DNA of 64,000 nucleotides, from NCBI RefSeq assembly GCF_014075995.1, contig NZ_CP055153.1, positions 5,332,001-5,396,000 of the forward strand, given 5' to 3'. Source of the stretch: Adhaeribacter radiodurans (lineage in GTDB: Bacteria; Bacteroidota; Bacteroidia; Cytophagales; Hymenobacteraceae). A model generated the notes under the pieces. It was not told the DNA's origin. It worked only from the letters and a program-made list of their open reading frames with translations, and searched no databases. Positions 7,952 to 15,989 of this stretch are shown one piece after another. How positions within the stretch are numbered: position 1 is the first letter of the stretch; each line of letters begins with the position of its first letter. Made by a program: the position numbers and the translations under genes.

Positions 7952-8512
7952 ATGAAAAACACATTTGGCATTCCCATTATTCCTTGTAACGATCGGGAAA
8001 GAGTAAAAAAACTCCACGAATACAACATTTTGGATACCCATTCCGAAGGTTCTTTTAAGCATATTACTTCTTTAGCGGCCCATATTTTTAAAGTACCCAT
8101 TGCTTTAATCTCTTTCGTGGATTCTGAAAGGGTTTGGTTTAAGGCGAATGAGGGTATGGAAGAAGTAACAGAAATAGACCGCGGCATTAGTTTGTGTTCA
8201 CTGTCTATTTTAAACGATGACCTCACCGTATTTACGGATACTTTAGAAGAACCCTGCCTTTTAGCTAACCCGTTAGTTGCCGGTAGCTTTGGGCTACGAT
8301 TTTATGCCGCCGCTCCCTTACAAACCGCCGATGGCTACAATCTGGGCTCCGTGTGCATTGTAGATAAAGAGCCCCGAAAGTTTACTTATGCCGATCAGGA
8401 TATGCTCACCCACCTGGCCGAATTAGTAATGAAAGAACTGGAGTTGTGGAAAGAAAATCATAAAGTCTGCAACTATGAAATCAAAAACAGAAACCGGTTT
8501 TCGTTCGAGTAA
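7952..8512 (+). CDS. stand-alone GAF domain protein
   Basis: Residues 18-160 of this 186-residue protein form a GAF domain (LDTHSEGSFKHITSLAAHIF; PIALISFVDSERVWFKA; GISLCSLSI; GLRFYAAAPLQT; LGSVCIVDKEPR). GAF domains bind small ligands or sense redox state and light. No kinase, cyclase or phosphodiesterase domain follows, so any output must be through a partner. The pattern RGISLCSLSI followed by FYAAAPLQ is typical of GAF domains of Bacteroidota sensor kinases. Monocistronic, with a terminator 290 bp downstream shared with the convergent protease gene. Confidence 0.8.
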   Translation: MKNTFGIPIIPCNDRERVKKLHEYNILDTHSEGSFKHITSLAAHIFKVPIALISFVDSERVWFKANEGMEEVTEIDRGISLCSLSILNDDLTVFTDTLEEPCLLANPLVAGSFGLRFYAAAPLQTADGYNLGSVCIVDKEPRKFTYADQDMLTHLAELVMKELELWKENHKVCNYEIKNRNRFSFE

Positions 8513-8853
8513 GTTAATAAAGTAAGCAGTACTCAAGTTAACGTTAAAACTAGCTTTCTGCTGTTTTTACTGATCCGGAAAGTTATAGTAGGTAATCTCC
8601 CTTACTTCCAACAATTTGTTCTTCTTTTCTGCCGATTAGTTCCTTTCAGGATGACTAAAGTGGAAGAAGTATGTATTACTTGATTACAGTTCCCGCAGGT
8701 TTTCGACATTCCTGTTTTCAATACCTACCGGATTAACTTCTTTTTAATATACTCTTATGGTAATTTGTAAATACTACCTGGTATAAATAGGATCAGAATT
8801 TACTAAAAAGCCGGATAAAATTACTTTTCGCCGGCTTTTTCAGGTAGTACTAT
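8513..8853. other. intergenic region between convergent genes
   Basis: Contains only a bidirectional terminator (8805-8840). No further structure is recognised. Confidence 0.5.
8805..8840. terminator. bidirectional terminator
   Basis: AAAAAGCCGG and CCGGCTTTTT form a 10-bp stem around a 16-nt loop, giving a T-run in both directions. It serves the GAF gene and the convergent protease gene. Confidence 0.8.
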
Positions 8854-11800
8854 TTACTTTGCCAGAAGCAGTCTTTGCTGATAACGTTTACCGGGGGTTT
8901 GCAATTGCAAAAGATATATACCTGCAGCTTTATGGCTGGCTTGCCATTCTAATGGATATGTTTGATTGGCTTGCGCTTCGCCCTGGAATAAAGTAGCTCT
9001 TTCTATACCTTGCAAGTCGTATATTTTAACTGAAGCAACTTGGGTTACGGGTAAAGAAAAACTTACCTGTACGTTATTAAAAAAAGGATTAGGAAACACC
9101 TTTAAGGGGTTCTTATCCGTTGCTTTTTCTTCTCTCTGGGTTGCCTCTATTGCTGCTTCTTGCGGCAGGGTGGCAGAGGTGCAATTAATCGGATTAGAAA
9201 CAAGGCCTCCTGGATTTACAACCTGTTTACAAAGATTTAACCGAAGCACCTCCCAATCATTGTAATTAGTATAACTAAAATCATTTATACCGTCAGCTTT
9301 GGGGCGAAAGACTACGTTCAATTTGTTTTCTTCACTTCCTATTGTGGAAACAGCCCGTAGATTAGTGTCTTGCCCGCGATCAAAATATAAGCTCATCCCA
9401 TAAGCATAAAACCAGGAATTGTCAAAATAAGAATCTAGTCCTATTTTTTCCTCTTTTGTATAAGTGCTATCCGGATTAAGCGTGGTTTTTACATACGACA
9501 TTTTCATTCTGACTTGTCCGTTGAAAACAGCACCTGGCTGGGATTGTTTAATGTATACCATATATACTCTTCCTGGAGTTTCTGAACTGCCCCGGTAAGG
9601 AACATAGGCCATGGAAGGTTTGCTATGAATAGGTCCAACCCGCCCACCTTCTATTACATTGGTTAATTCCCATAAGTTGGTAGCAGGATTGTAATACCAC
9701 AAGTCAAGTTTGGCATCAGCAGCCGGAACGAGGGCATACAAGCTTTTTACCCCCGGCTTCCAGGGTAGATACGTTTGAATAATAGCCGGGAAGGCCCACT
9801 GGCTGGTAGATTTTACCGGAGTATTTGCAGCTGAATAAGCAATCCGATCTCCTTGCCACCTACCATTCACCCATTTGTTAAAATGAATGAGTAAATCGGT
9901 ACCCTTATATACCAGGTAGGTACTGGTGCGGGTGTAAGAAATGGAGGGTTCCCCCTGCGCTGATCCGGGAATTTGCCTGGCACTAGTCCATACTTCCCTA
10001 TTAAATATAACATCCAGTTGAAGCCGTTTTTCCATTATTTTTCCACTCCATTCAACGGACACTACCCTAAGACCATTTCCATCATTGGCTACATCTACGC
10101 CTACCGACAGCATTCCGGCATTTTTCTCGCTGCTCCAGGTACCGTTAGCACAGCCGGCCGTACCTGGCTCGGGGCAATTCCAGGTAGAAGTAGAATACTT
10201 GTATTTTAACGTTCCACCATTGGTATAAAACATATAGAGTCGGTTGCCCATCCTGGCCAAAATAGGCGTGGTAGTAGTTTGGGCACCGTTTATTATGGTT
10301 TTGTTATACCGGGTATATTCACAAGCTGCACCGGGCCGGTAATTAGCATACGCTCTTACTGTTTGCCCTTCGGGTTCAAATACCCCATTACGGTTCCAAT
10401 CCACGTGACCATTGGTACGGTCTACCCAATATCTAAATATTTTTTCTAACACATCTAGGTATAACGTTTTACTGGGTGATACCGCCTTCCATTCTTTAAG
10501 AGAAGCATTATTCAAGGCGGGGGCTCCGTTACCATCCGAAAAGCCGGCTTTCGACTGACCATAAAAGGCATAGTTCATGTGGCTGGCATAATTAGGTTTG
10601 CAGTTAGGGTCAACATTTCCCGTAGCCCCATAAGGACCTGAATGGCCAAGCCCTAGAGTATGCCCATATTCATGCGCCGGGTTGAAATTATCCTGAAAAT
10701 TAAAGGCACAGGCATAAGTGTTTCCGCAGCTTCCGCCCCCACTACTATAGCCCAGGGCATAACGAAAAATTCCTAATCTAGCTTCTCTCAGATTTGTTTT
10801 CCAGGCAACATTGGGATCCAAGCCAATGTAATCGGATCCGGAAACAATAGCATTTACAGCATTAAACCCTCCCCAATTGCCATAGATTGTGGCATCAGCG
10901 GGCGAAGCAGGTTCCAGGCCAATATCTAAGTGGGCGCTAATACCCGGTACCAGATCCGGGTTTTGCAAAATGGTTGCGTGATACAATTTTAATAAAGGAG
11001 ATACCGTAAATGAGTCGGCATATATAGCAGCAAACTGCCGGGCAGAAGCAGGGCTCATTTTTAGGTTAACGTTGCCGGTATTTTCCTCGCTAGTTCGGCG
11101 CATGAAATCTACCTCTATAAAAAGATCCTTATGCCTGGGATTGGCTCCCCACTTAGGAAGAGGTTGAGTGGGAGTAATGTCGGAACGGCCAAGAACTTCC
11201 CAACCATCCGATATGCCATCACCATCTGTATCTCTCGGATCAGCTACCAGGCGGCAGTCAAAACCTTTGGCAAATCCGCTCCGGAAAGAACAGCTCCCAA
11301 GTTCTGTTTCTAACTCCGTTCCTAAACCATCCTGGTCCGGGTCATGCCACAAGATAGCCGCATCGTTCCGAATCAAACGAAGCATTCCTCCAACTCCAGT
11401 GGAACCCACTATAATCTTATTTGTATTTGGGGTAGTTGTTAATTTAAGAATAGCAGCGTTTCCGGCCGCCGTATTCGCGCCGCGAGCTACAATATTAACT
11501 TCATTTACATTTAATAAATAAATACGGTGGCTACCGTTATCGCCCCGTGGCAATTTTACCGTTTGAATCGATTCTTTATTTCGCAGGTTTGCCAGAATTA
11601 ATAGGCGTCCGCCAAATGCAACATTAGTTTGAAACTGGGCATTATTTTTATAAATATCTGCGGTGCCACTTCTCGCAGTGGAACGAGCCCTGACAATCAA
11701 TGTATAATACCCAGATGCCGGGGGAGTATAAGTGATTCTGGCGGCAAAGCCACCGGCGCCGTTATCATTTGCCGCCACTTCTACTCCTCGGGGAGAGATA

Positions 11801-12012
11801 AGATTTAGCACCGGATCGCATTGCTGGGAAAGGTTTCTTGTTTCAAATTGTACCTTATTCCCTGCTGTCAGGTAAACATACCTTTCAAAGATGGCATTAA
11901 CCATAACATCGCGTTGCATTTGGGCTTGCAAGGATGCAGCGGAGGAAAGAACAATAGTGGCTGTACAGACCAAAATGTAAAGCACATTTTTACGGAGTAA
12001 TTGCTTATTCAT
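8854..12012 (-). CDS. secreted metzincin-like metalloprotease with T9SS sorting domain
   Basis: The 1052-residue protein has an N-terminal signal peptide (about 1-30). An all-beta segment (31-120) resembles the bacterial pre-peptidase C-terminal domain. Two Asp-rich calcium-binding repeats (DPDQDGLG, DTDGDGISDGWE) of thrombospondin type 3 kind follow. The zinc motif HEYGHTLGLGH lies at H447-H457 and matches the metzincin HExxHxxGxxH pattern. A long C-terminal region contains repeated beta elements like sialidase/propeller-type repeats. The last 85 residues (KVFPNPF...GIYLLQLQ...RLLLAK) are a type A T9SS sorting signal. Expected location is the cell surface or medium, after passage through the type IX system. 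Single gene, convergent with the GAF gene. The protease call rests on the motif; the substrate is unknown. Confidence 0.85.
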   Translation of the reverse strand: MNKQLLRKNVLYILVCTATIVLSSAASLQAQMQRDVMVNAIFERYVYLTAGNKVQFETRNLSQQCDPVLNLISPRGVEVAANDNGAGGFAARITYTPPASGYYTLIVRARSTARSGTADIYKNNAQFQTNVAFGGRLLILANLRNKESIQTVKLPRGDNGSHRIYLLNVNEVNIVARGANTAAGNAAILKLTTTPNTNKIIVGSTGVGGMLRLIRNDAAILWHDPDQDGLGTELETELGSCSFRSGFAKGFDCRLVADPRDTDGDGISDGWEVLGRSDITPTQPLPKWGANPRHKDLFIEVDFMRRTSEENTGNVNLKMSPASARQFAAIYADSFTVSPLLKLYHATILQNPDLVPGISAHLDIGLEPASPADATIYGNWGGFNAVNAIVSGSDYIGLDPNVAWKTNLREARLGIFRYALGYSSGGGSCGNTYACAFNFQDNFNPAHEYGHTLGLGHSGPYGATGNVDPNCKPNYASHMNYAFYGQSKAGFSDGNGAPALNNASLKEWKAVSPSKTLYLDVLEKIFRYWVDRTNGHVDWNRNGVFEPEGQTVRAYANYRPGAACEYTRYNKTIINGAQTTTTPILARMGNRLYMFYTNGGTLKYKYSTSTWNCPEPGTAGCANGTWSSEKNAGMLSVGVDVANDGNGLRVVSVEWSGKIMEKRLQLDVIFNREVWTSARQIPGSAQGEPSISYTRTSTYLVYKGTDLLIHFNKWVNGRWQGDRIAYSAANTPVKSTSQWAFPAIIQTYLPWKPGVKSLYALVPAADAKLDLWYYNPATNLWELTNVIEGGRVGPIHSKPSMAYVPYRGSSETPGRVYMVYIKQSQPGAVFNGQVRMKMSYVKTTLNPDSTYTKEEKIGLDSYFDNSWFYAYGMSLYFDRGQDTNLRAVSTIGSEENKLNVVFRPKADGINDFSYTNYNDWEVLRLNLCKQVVNPGGLVSNPINCTSATLPQEAAIEATQREEKATDKNPLKVFPNPFFNNVQVSFSLPVTQVASVKIYDLQGIERATLFQGEAQANQTYPLEWQASHKAAGIYLLQLQTPGKRYQQRLLLAK

Positions 12013-12652
12013 ATCTTCTTCTTTTTTAAATTAATCCGATACAAAATATACCCGGCAAGTATTATAACCTTTGTGCTTACTAAAATTGCTTTATTGCCGG
12101 TATTTAAATGATTCTAATTCGTGCAGTACGCCTCGCCTGTAAGAAAAAAATTAGAATTAAACTAAGCTAGAGAAGGAATTTTCAGGAGAAGAATATCTAT
12201 CTCATGGTATTAATTTACAAAGGGTAAACTTTTATTATTTGTTGTTAAAGTTACCTTATAAAAAAAGATGCCTTAATGTAGTTTAACAACTACCGGAGAA
12301 GAGTAAGTAGCTACCCAATTTAGATGAATAAGTATTTAAAACAGAAAAGTATATCTATTTTAAATACCTATTTAGTATAGGGTACTTTATATGATCGATT
12401 CGGGAAAATAAGGTGACTAAATCTACTATTTAGGTCACTTCAGGAAAGTATTTGAAAGATAGGAAAATTTAAATTCTGATCCAAGAGTTTCTATCCTTCT
12501 CTGGATCAGAATTATACGTTAAAATAATTTTATTAATTTTTTCTTAGCTTTCCGTTCTTATAAGAATTTCTTTATTCTGTAACCTATCCATTTAGGTGTA
12601 TTAATTTGTATAAGCGGGAAGATGAAAGTGAAAAAATTTACTAAATCAAGAG
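12013..12652. other. AT-rich intergenic region
   Basis: 640 bp between the metalloprotease start and the PAS protein stop. I see no ORF, RNA gene or strong hairpin. It should hold the protease promoter. Confidence 0.4.
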
Positions 12653-13294
12653 TTAAATATTTAAATCGGCTTTATCTACAATGGCTCTTACCTGCTTATC
12701 CAATTCAGCAGCACTCACCTGCAGCATACCTACTATTTGTTTGGTTTCCTCGTCTTGATGATCTATTTGTTCTAGAAAAGTAATAAGAGCCAGAATGTTG
12801 GCTAAAGGAGCCCGGACTAAATGCGCCTGACTAAAAGATACTTCTTGTAAAACTTTTGCTTTTAATTGCTTTTCTTCTTCGGCCTTGGTTCTTTTAAGCA
12901 GCAGCTCATTTTCGTATTTCTTCCGGTCTTCTACCTTAAAAATAATGGCATTTATAATTTCGCCTCCCCCTTCTTTTTTATTAACTACCACTCCGTTAAA
13001 TAAACAAGAGAAAACGCCTTGAGAAGTTTGAATATTTAAATTAATCTCTTTTGCTTCCTGGTGCATTTTTAAGATAGGCTGAACAAAAAGCTCGTAATAC
13101 ATTACACCGGCTTTATCTAAGAGGTGTGTAAACTTTTTATCTAGTATTTCTTCTTTACTGATACCCAGCCAATTTAACAAAGTTTGATTTGCCTGATTGA
13201 TGGGGCCATTAATCTCAAAAGTTAGTATACCGCAGGGAGCCGTGTTATATAAAAAGGTATAATCTGTAAGATTTTCTGGATGTTCTTTTTCCAT
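12653..13294 (-). CDS. PAS protein with histidine-containing DHp-like domain, no catalytic domain
   Basis: The 213-residue protein has a PAS domain at about 10-125 (YNTAPCGILTFEINGPI; NWLGISKEEILDK; a PAC-like end IIFKVEDRKKYENE). A coiled-coil linker follows, then a dimerisation/phosphotransfer-like helical pair (150-210) with QAHLVRAPLANI, where H158 sits at the site of the phospho-accepting histidine of HisKA kinases (H-x-x-R-x-P-L). No ATPase domain follows; the gene ends there. It begins 8 bp after the RsbQ-like hydrolase, so they are cotranscribed. In Bacillus subtilis RsbQ activates the PAS domain of RsbP phosphatase, so this PAS is a likely partner. How the signal leaves the protein is unknown; phosphorylation in trans is possible. 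Confidence 0.8.
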   Translation of the reverse strand: MEKEHPENLTDYTFLYNTAPCGILTFEINGPINQANQTLLNWLGISKEEILDKKFTHLLDKAGVMYYELFVQPILKMHQEAKEINLNIQTSQGVFSCLFNGVVVNKKEGGGEIINAIIFKVEDRKKYENELLLKRTKAEEEKQLKAKVLQEVSFSQAHLVRAPLANILALITFLEQIDHQDEETKQIVGMLQVSAAELDKQVRAIVDKADLNI

Positions 13295-13302
13295 CAGCGG
13301 TA

Positions 13303-14106
13303 TTATTGTTCGATTTGGATATAAGCGTTAATTGCCTTAATGGTTTCTTCCGGGGCGCTTAAATGCGGACAATGACCAGTGGCTTCTAAAATTTGTAAAG
13401 TATTTCCTTTGGCTTTCTCTTTTATGTAATAACCTACTTCTAAAGGAGCTAAAATATCGTTCGAGCATTGCAGGGTCAGGCTTTCAGTTTGAAGATTTTC
13501 CAGATCTGCCCGAGTATCCGAAAGAAAAGTAACCCGGGCAAATTCCTTTGCAATATCTGGGTCGGTTGCACAAAAATTGGCTACCAGTTCTTCGCCTAAT
13601 TCAGGTCGGTCTTCATTTGCCATTACCTGAGGCCCCAACAAGCTCGACCAGCCCAGGTAATTACTATCCATTAACTCTAATAAATTATGTAAATCTTCTT
13701 TTTCCATGCCGCCTATATATTCCGCTTCGTTTATGTAATACGGCGATGGAGCCACAAAAATTAATTTACTAAAATAAGCTGGCTGCATAATAGCGGCTTT
13801 TACCCCTATCATACTGCTCACCGAATGCCCGATAAAAATTATACTGGTAATATGCAATGCCTCCAGAATTTCTAAAACATCCTGAGCATACCCTTCTAAA
13901 GAACTGTAGCGGTCAGAATCATACGCACTCAAGTCCGATTGACCTGCCCCCACAAAATCAAAAAGAATTAATTTATATTTTGATCGATAAGCCGCAACAA
14001 AATGACGCCATACATTTTGGCTACATCCGAAACCATGAGCAAGCACAATAGATTGGTTTGCATTGCCTACTACGCGAACATTGTTTCTTTTAATAACATC
14101 TACCAT
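13303..14106 (-). CDS. rsbQ: RsbQ-type alpha/beta hydrolase (stress signalling)
   Basis: This 267-residue protein matches RsbQ of Bacillus subtilis along its length: AHGFGCSQNVW oxyanion region, FVGAGQSDLSAYD, GYAQDVLE, nucleophile elbow GHSVSSMIG (S95), D217 in CSNDILAP and H245 in ATGHCPHLS. The family also contains the plant KAI2/D14 receptors, which hydrolyse or bind a small hydrophobic ligand. In B. subtilis RsbQ is needed for energy-stress activation of the PAS-phosphatase RsbP. Here the downstream gene 8 bp away is a PAS protein, so the pair is kept but the phosphatase is replaced. An upstream ATG at 14130 would add eight residues; ATG at 14106 matches the family's length and N-terminus (MVDVIKRNNV). 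Confidence 0.88.
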   Translation of the reverse strand: MVDVIKRNNVRVVGNANQSIVLAHGFGCSQNVWRHFVAAYRSKYKLILFDFVGAGQSDLSAYDSDRYSSLEGYAQDVLEILEALHITSIIFIGHSVSSMIGVKAAIMQPAYFSKLIFVAPSPYYINEAEYIGGMEKEDLHNLLELMDSNYLGWSSLLGPQVMANEDRPELGEELVANFCATDPDIAKEFARVTFLSDTRADLENLQTESLTLQCSNDILAPLEVGYYIKEKAKGNTLQILEATGHCPHLSAPEETIKAINAYIQIEQ

Positions 14107-14429
14107 CCAGCACAAAAAATTTAAAAACAACTAAGCTTTGTTATACGCACTATTTCCTATCTTAATCCGGTAACTATTTTAAACTTGTTAAACATAGCCC
14201 AAATTCAATAGAACAATATTACTTGTAAATAGTTAGTTGAATTTAAACTTAGAGCTAAAAGATAATTAGTCTTAGTTGTAGTATAAAATTATCCAAATTT
14301 TATCATTGAAATTATACTAATCTCTGCTGCAAAATATATGATAGCATTTTAGATAAATCTAAGAATGAATTAGTAACGCAGGAAGCAAACCAGCTTATAA
14401 ATATATCTGCTTAACTCGTTAAAATAGCG
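14107..14429. other. AT-rich intergenic region
   Basis: Upstream of rsbQ and downstream of the broken STAS-like gene. No structure recognised; the rsbQ promoter is expected here. Confidence 0.35.
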
Positions 14430-14829
14430 TTATGGTAAAGAAAGCAGCCATTCCCGGGCAGAAGGTTCATCATCAAACATTTTAATTTCCCAGGTATTAC
14501 TACAGTTGGTGAAACGACATTTGCCCGTATACTCCTGGCGCCAGTACCTGGGCCATGTAACGCAGTCCTAAGGCTTGTATTTTAGGAGTCCAAGTTTGTA
14601 CAATCCAATCGTTAGCAACCGTCCAGGGGCTAATTAATTCGGCGTGGCTATTTAAGAGTTTAGAGCAAGGTTGCTTCTGCAGCATTTCTATGTAATAATT
14701 ACCGCCTTGCTTTACCGTATCTAAGGTTTGTATCCCAATCCATTGCGCCAGAACATAGGAGTTATCCGGCATTCGTTCGGCAATTAAAAATACGTCGCCG
14801 TTTGCTTTCTTTAATTCTACCTTTCCCAC
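14430..14829 (-). pseudogene. frameshifted STAS-like protein
   Basis: The first frame (14829 to a TAG at 14500) encodes 109 residues with STAS-like features. Near 14518 the coding potential moves to another frame: reading GGG CAA then TGT CGT TTC gives CRFTNCSNTWEIKMFDDEP, then SAREWLLSLP and TAA at 14430-14432. The ending matches the WLL-type end of the intact relative at 7159-7563 and restores the usual length of about 130 residues. One extra A in CAAA explains the shift. This is either a recent pseudogene or a base-call error; the site is not a classic slippery sequence. Confidence 0.6.
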
Positions 14830-15269
14830 AAATTCAATTTAGTAAAGTAATTATTTATCATTTTCAGATTGATTAAGCTAACCTCTATTTTGATGAACTT
14901 GTCTTTTAGTTTCAGATTGGTTTACCTGCAATCAAGAATGTTGTTTCATGAAATCTCTTGCTTTCCTCATCTTAAAAATACTTTATAGTAAATAATTATA
15001 TAACAGGTTTAATCCTGTAGGGTTAATAAAAGTAAATAAGGGAGTGCCTGGTTTAGAATATGTTTTATATAGTAAAATCTTAAGTGGTTTTACGAGCGCA
15101 TTTGACTTACTTAAAAACCCACTGGCTATAACAAGTAATTGCGCTGTTATGCTAAATAAAACCTGGTTTATTTCCGTATTAATAGCTAACTAATTCCGTA
15201 TTTATTTAATCTGGTGGGCATATTACTTGCAGCACAGCACTTTAAAAATATTTTTATTCGACTTGTGCC
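14830..15269. other. intergenic region between divergent genes
   Basis: 440 bp, AT-rich, no ORF or hairpin of note. Promoters for both flanking genes are expected. Confidence 0.35.
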
Positions 15270-15539
15270 ATGTCCATCAGATTAATAGATTGGATTTTCC
15301 AGAATTTAGACTTCAAAAGCTTAGATAGAAGCGCAGTTTTAAATCATCTGATTTACTTAAATGAAATAACGCAGCAGGAAACTTCTTTGGACAGAATAGT
15401 GAAATATTATTCCTACAAAATAAGCCTGGAAAACAGACTGGTACAATTAGATAAAGAACTAGTAGATTCTATTAAAATTTCACCAGAATCAAAATCTACG
15501 CTTCAGCAATCAGCATTAAAAAGAATGGTAGTTGGGTAG
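15270..15539 (+). CDS. hypothetical protein, 89 aa
   Basis: Predicted mostly alpha-helical, soluble, charged; no signal peptide, no cysteines, no motif I recognise. ATG at 15270 follows a long noncoding gap. Codon use is compatible with a real gene, but evidence is only the open frame and balanced composition. Confidence 0.45.
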   Translation: MSIRLIDWIFQNLDFKSLDRSAVLNHLIYLNEITQQETSLDRIVKYYSYKISLENRLVQLDKELVDSIKISPESKSTLQQSALKRMVVG

Positions 15540-15713
15540 TAATATTGTTAAAATCAGAACCTTAAGATTATACCCAATCGCCTGAACCTGCTAACTTAAT
15601 CAAGAGACACGAACTTCAACTGCTTTTGAAAGCAAGATTGTTCGAAACAGGAGTTGGAATGGAAAGGAATACTAGTGATTCCTTCGACCAAGAAACTACA
15701 GTATAATGTTGCT

Positions 15714-15843
15714 CCGGCAATTGCAGTGAACCGGTTAAATCCTTGCAGGATGACAGACAAAAGAAGCGGACGTCTGATGGCCTAAGTCGGGTTCTAGGGG
15801 CGGGAGAAGCTTGTTTTGGAAACTTAGCGGGTTTACTTAATAT
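15714..15843 (+). repeat. dispersed noncoding repeat, copy A
   Basis: About 130 bp that align with 58957-59088. Shared words include GTGAACCGGTTA, AGGATGAC, CTAGG and AGCTT.TTTGG..ACTTA in the same order, with the rest diverged. The motif TCATCCTGCAAGGATTTAAC (minus strand) resembles intergenic repeats I know from related genomes. Confidence 0.45.
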
Positions 15844-15918
15844 TATGGAAAGTAGTAATGATTTTAGGATATAATTGCGAATTAAAAATAAGAAAGTTAC
15901 CGCCCAGAAATAGCAAAT

Positions 15919-15952
15919 CCCCGAACGCAGCCTAGTTTGTCTGTGTTCGGGG
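15919..15952 (-). terminator. terminator of the RND efflux operon
   Basis: CCCCGAACGCAG and CTGTGTTCGGGG form a 12-bp stem with one G-T pair and a 10-nt loop, 37 bp after the RND transporter stop. The following T-tract is weak on the minus strand. Confidence 0.55.
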
Positions 15953-15989
15953 TTCTGTTTTACTCTAAAGTTTTCTGGTGGCGAAAGCT

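Larger units (their letters stand above)
15540..15989. other. intergenic region with dispersed repeat and terminator
   Basis: Holds the repeat at 15714-15843 and a hairpin at 15919-15952. An imperfect palindrome GGAATACTAGTGATTCC lies near 15666. Confidence 0.5.
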
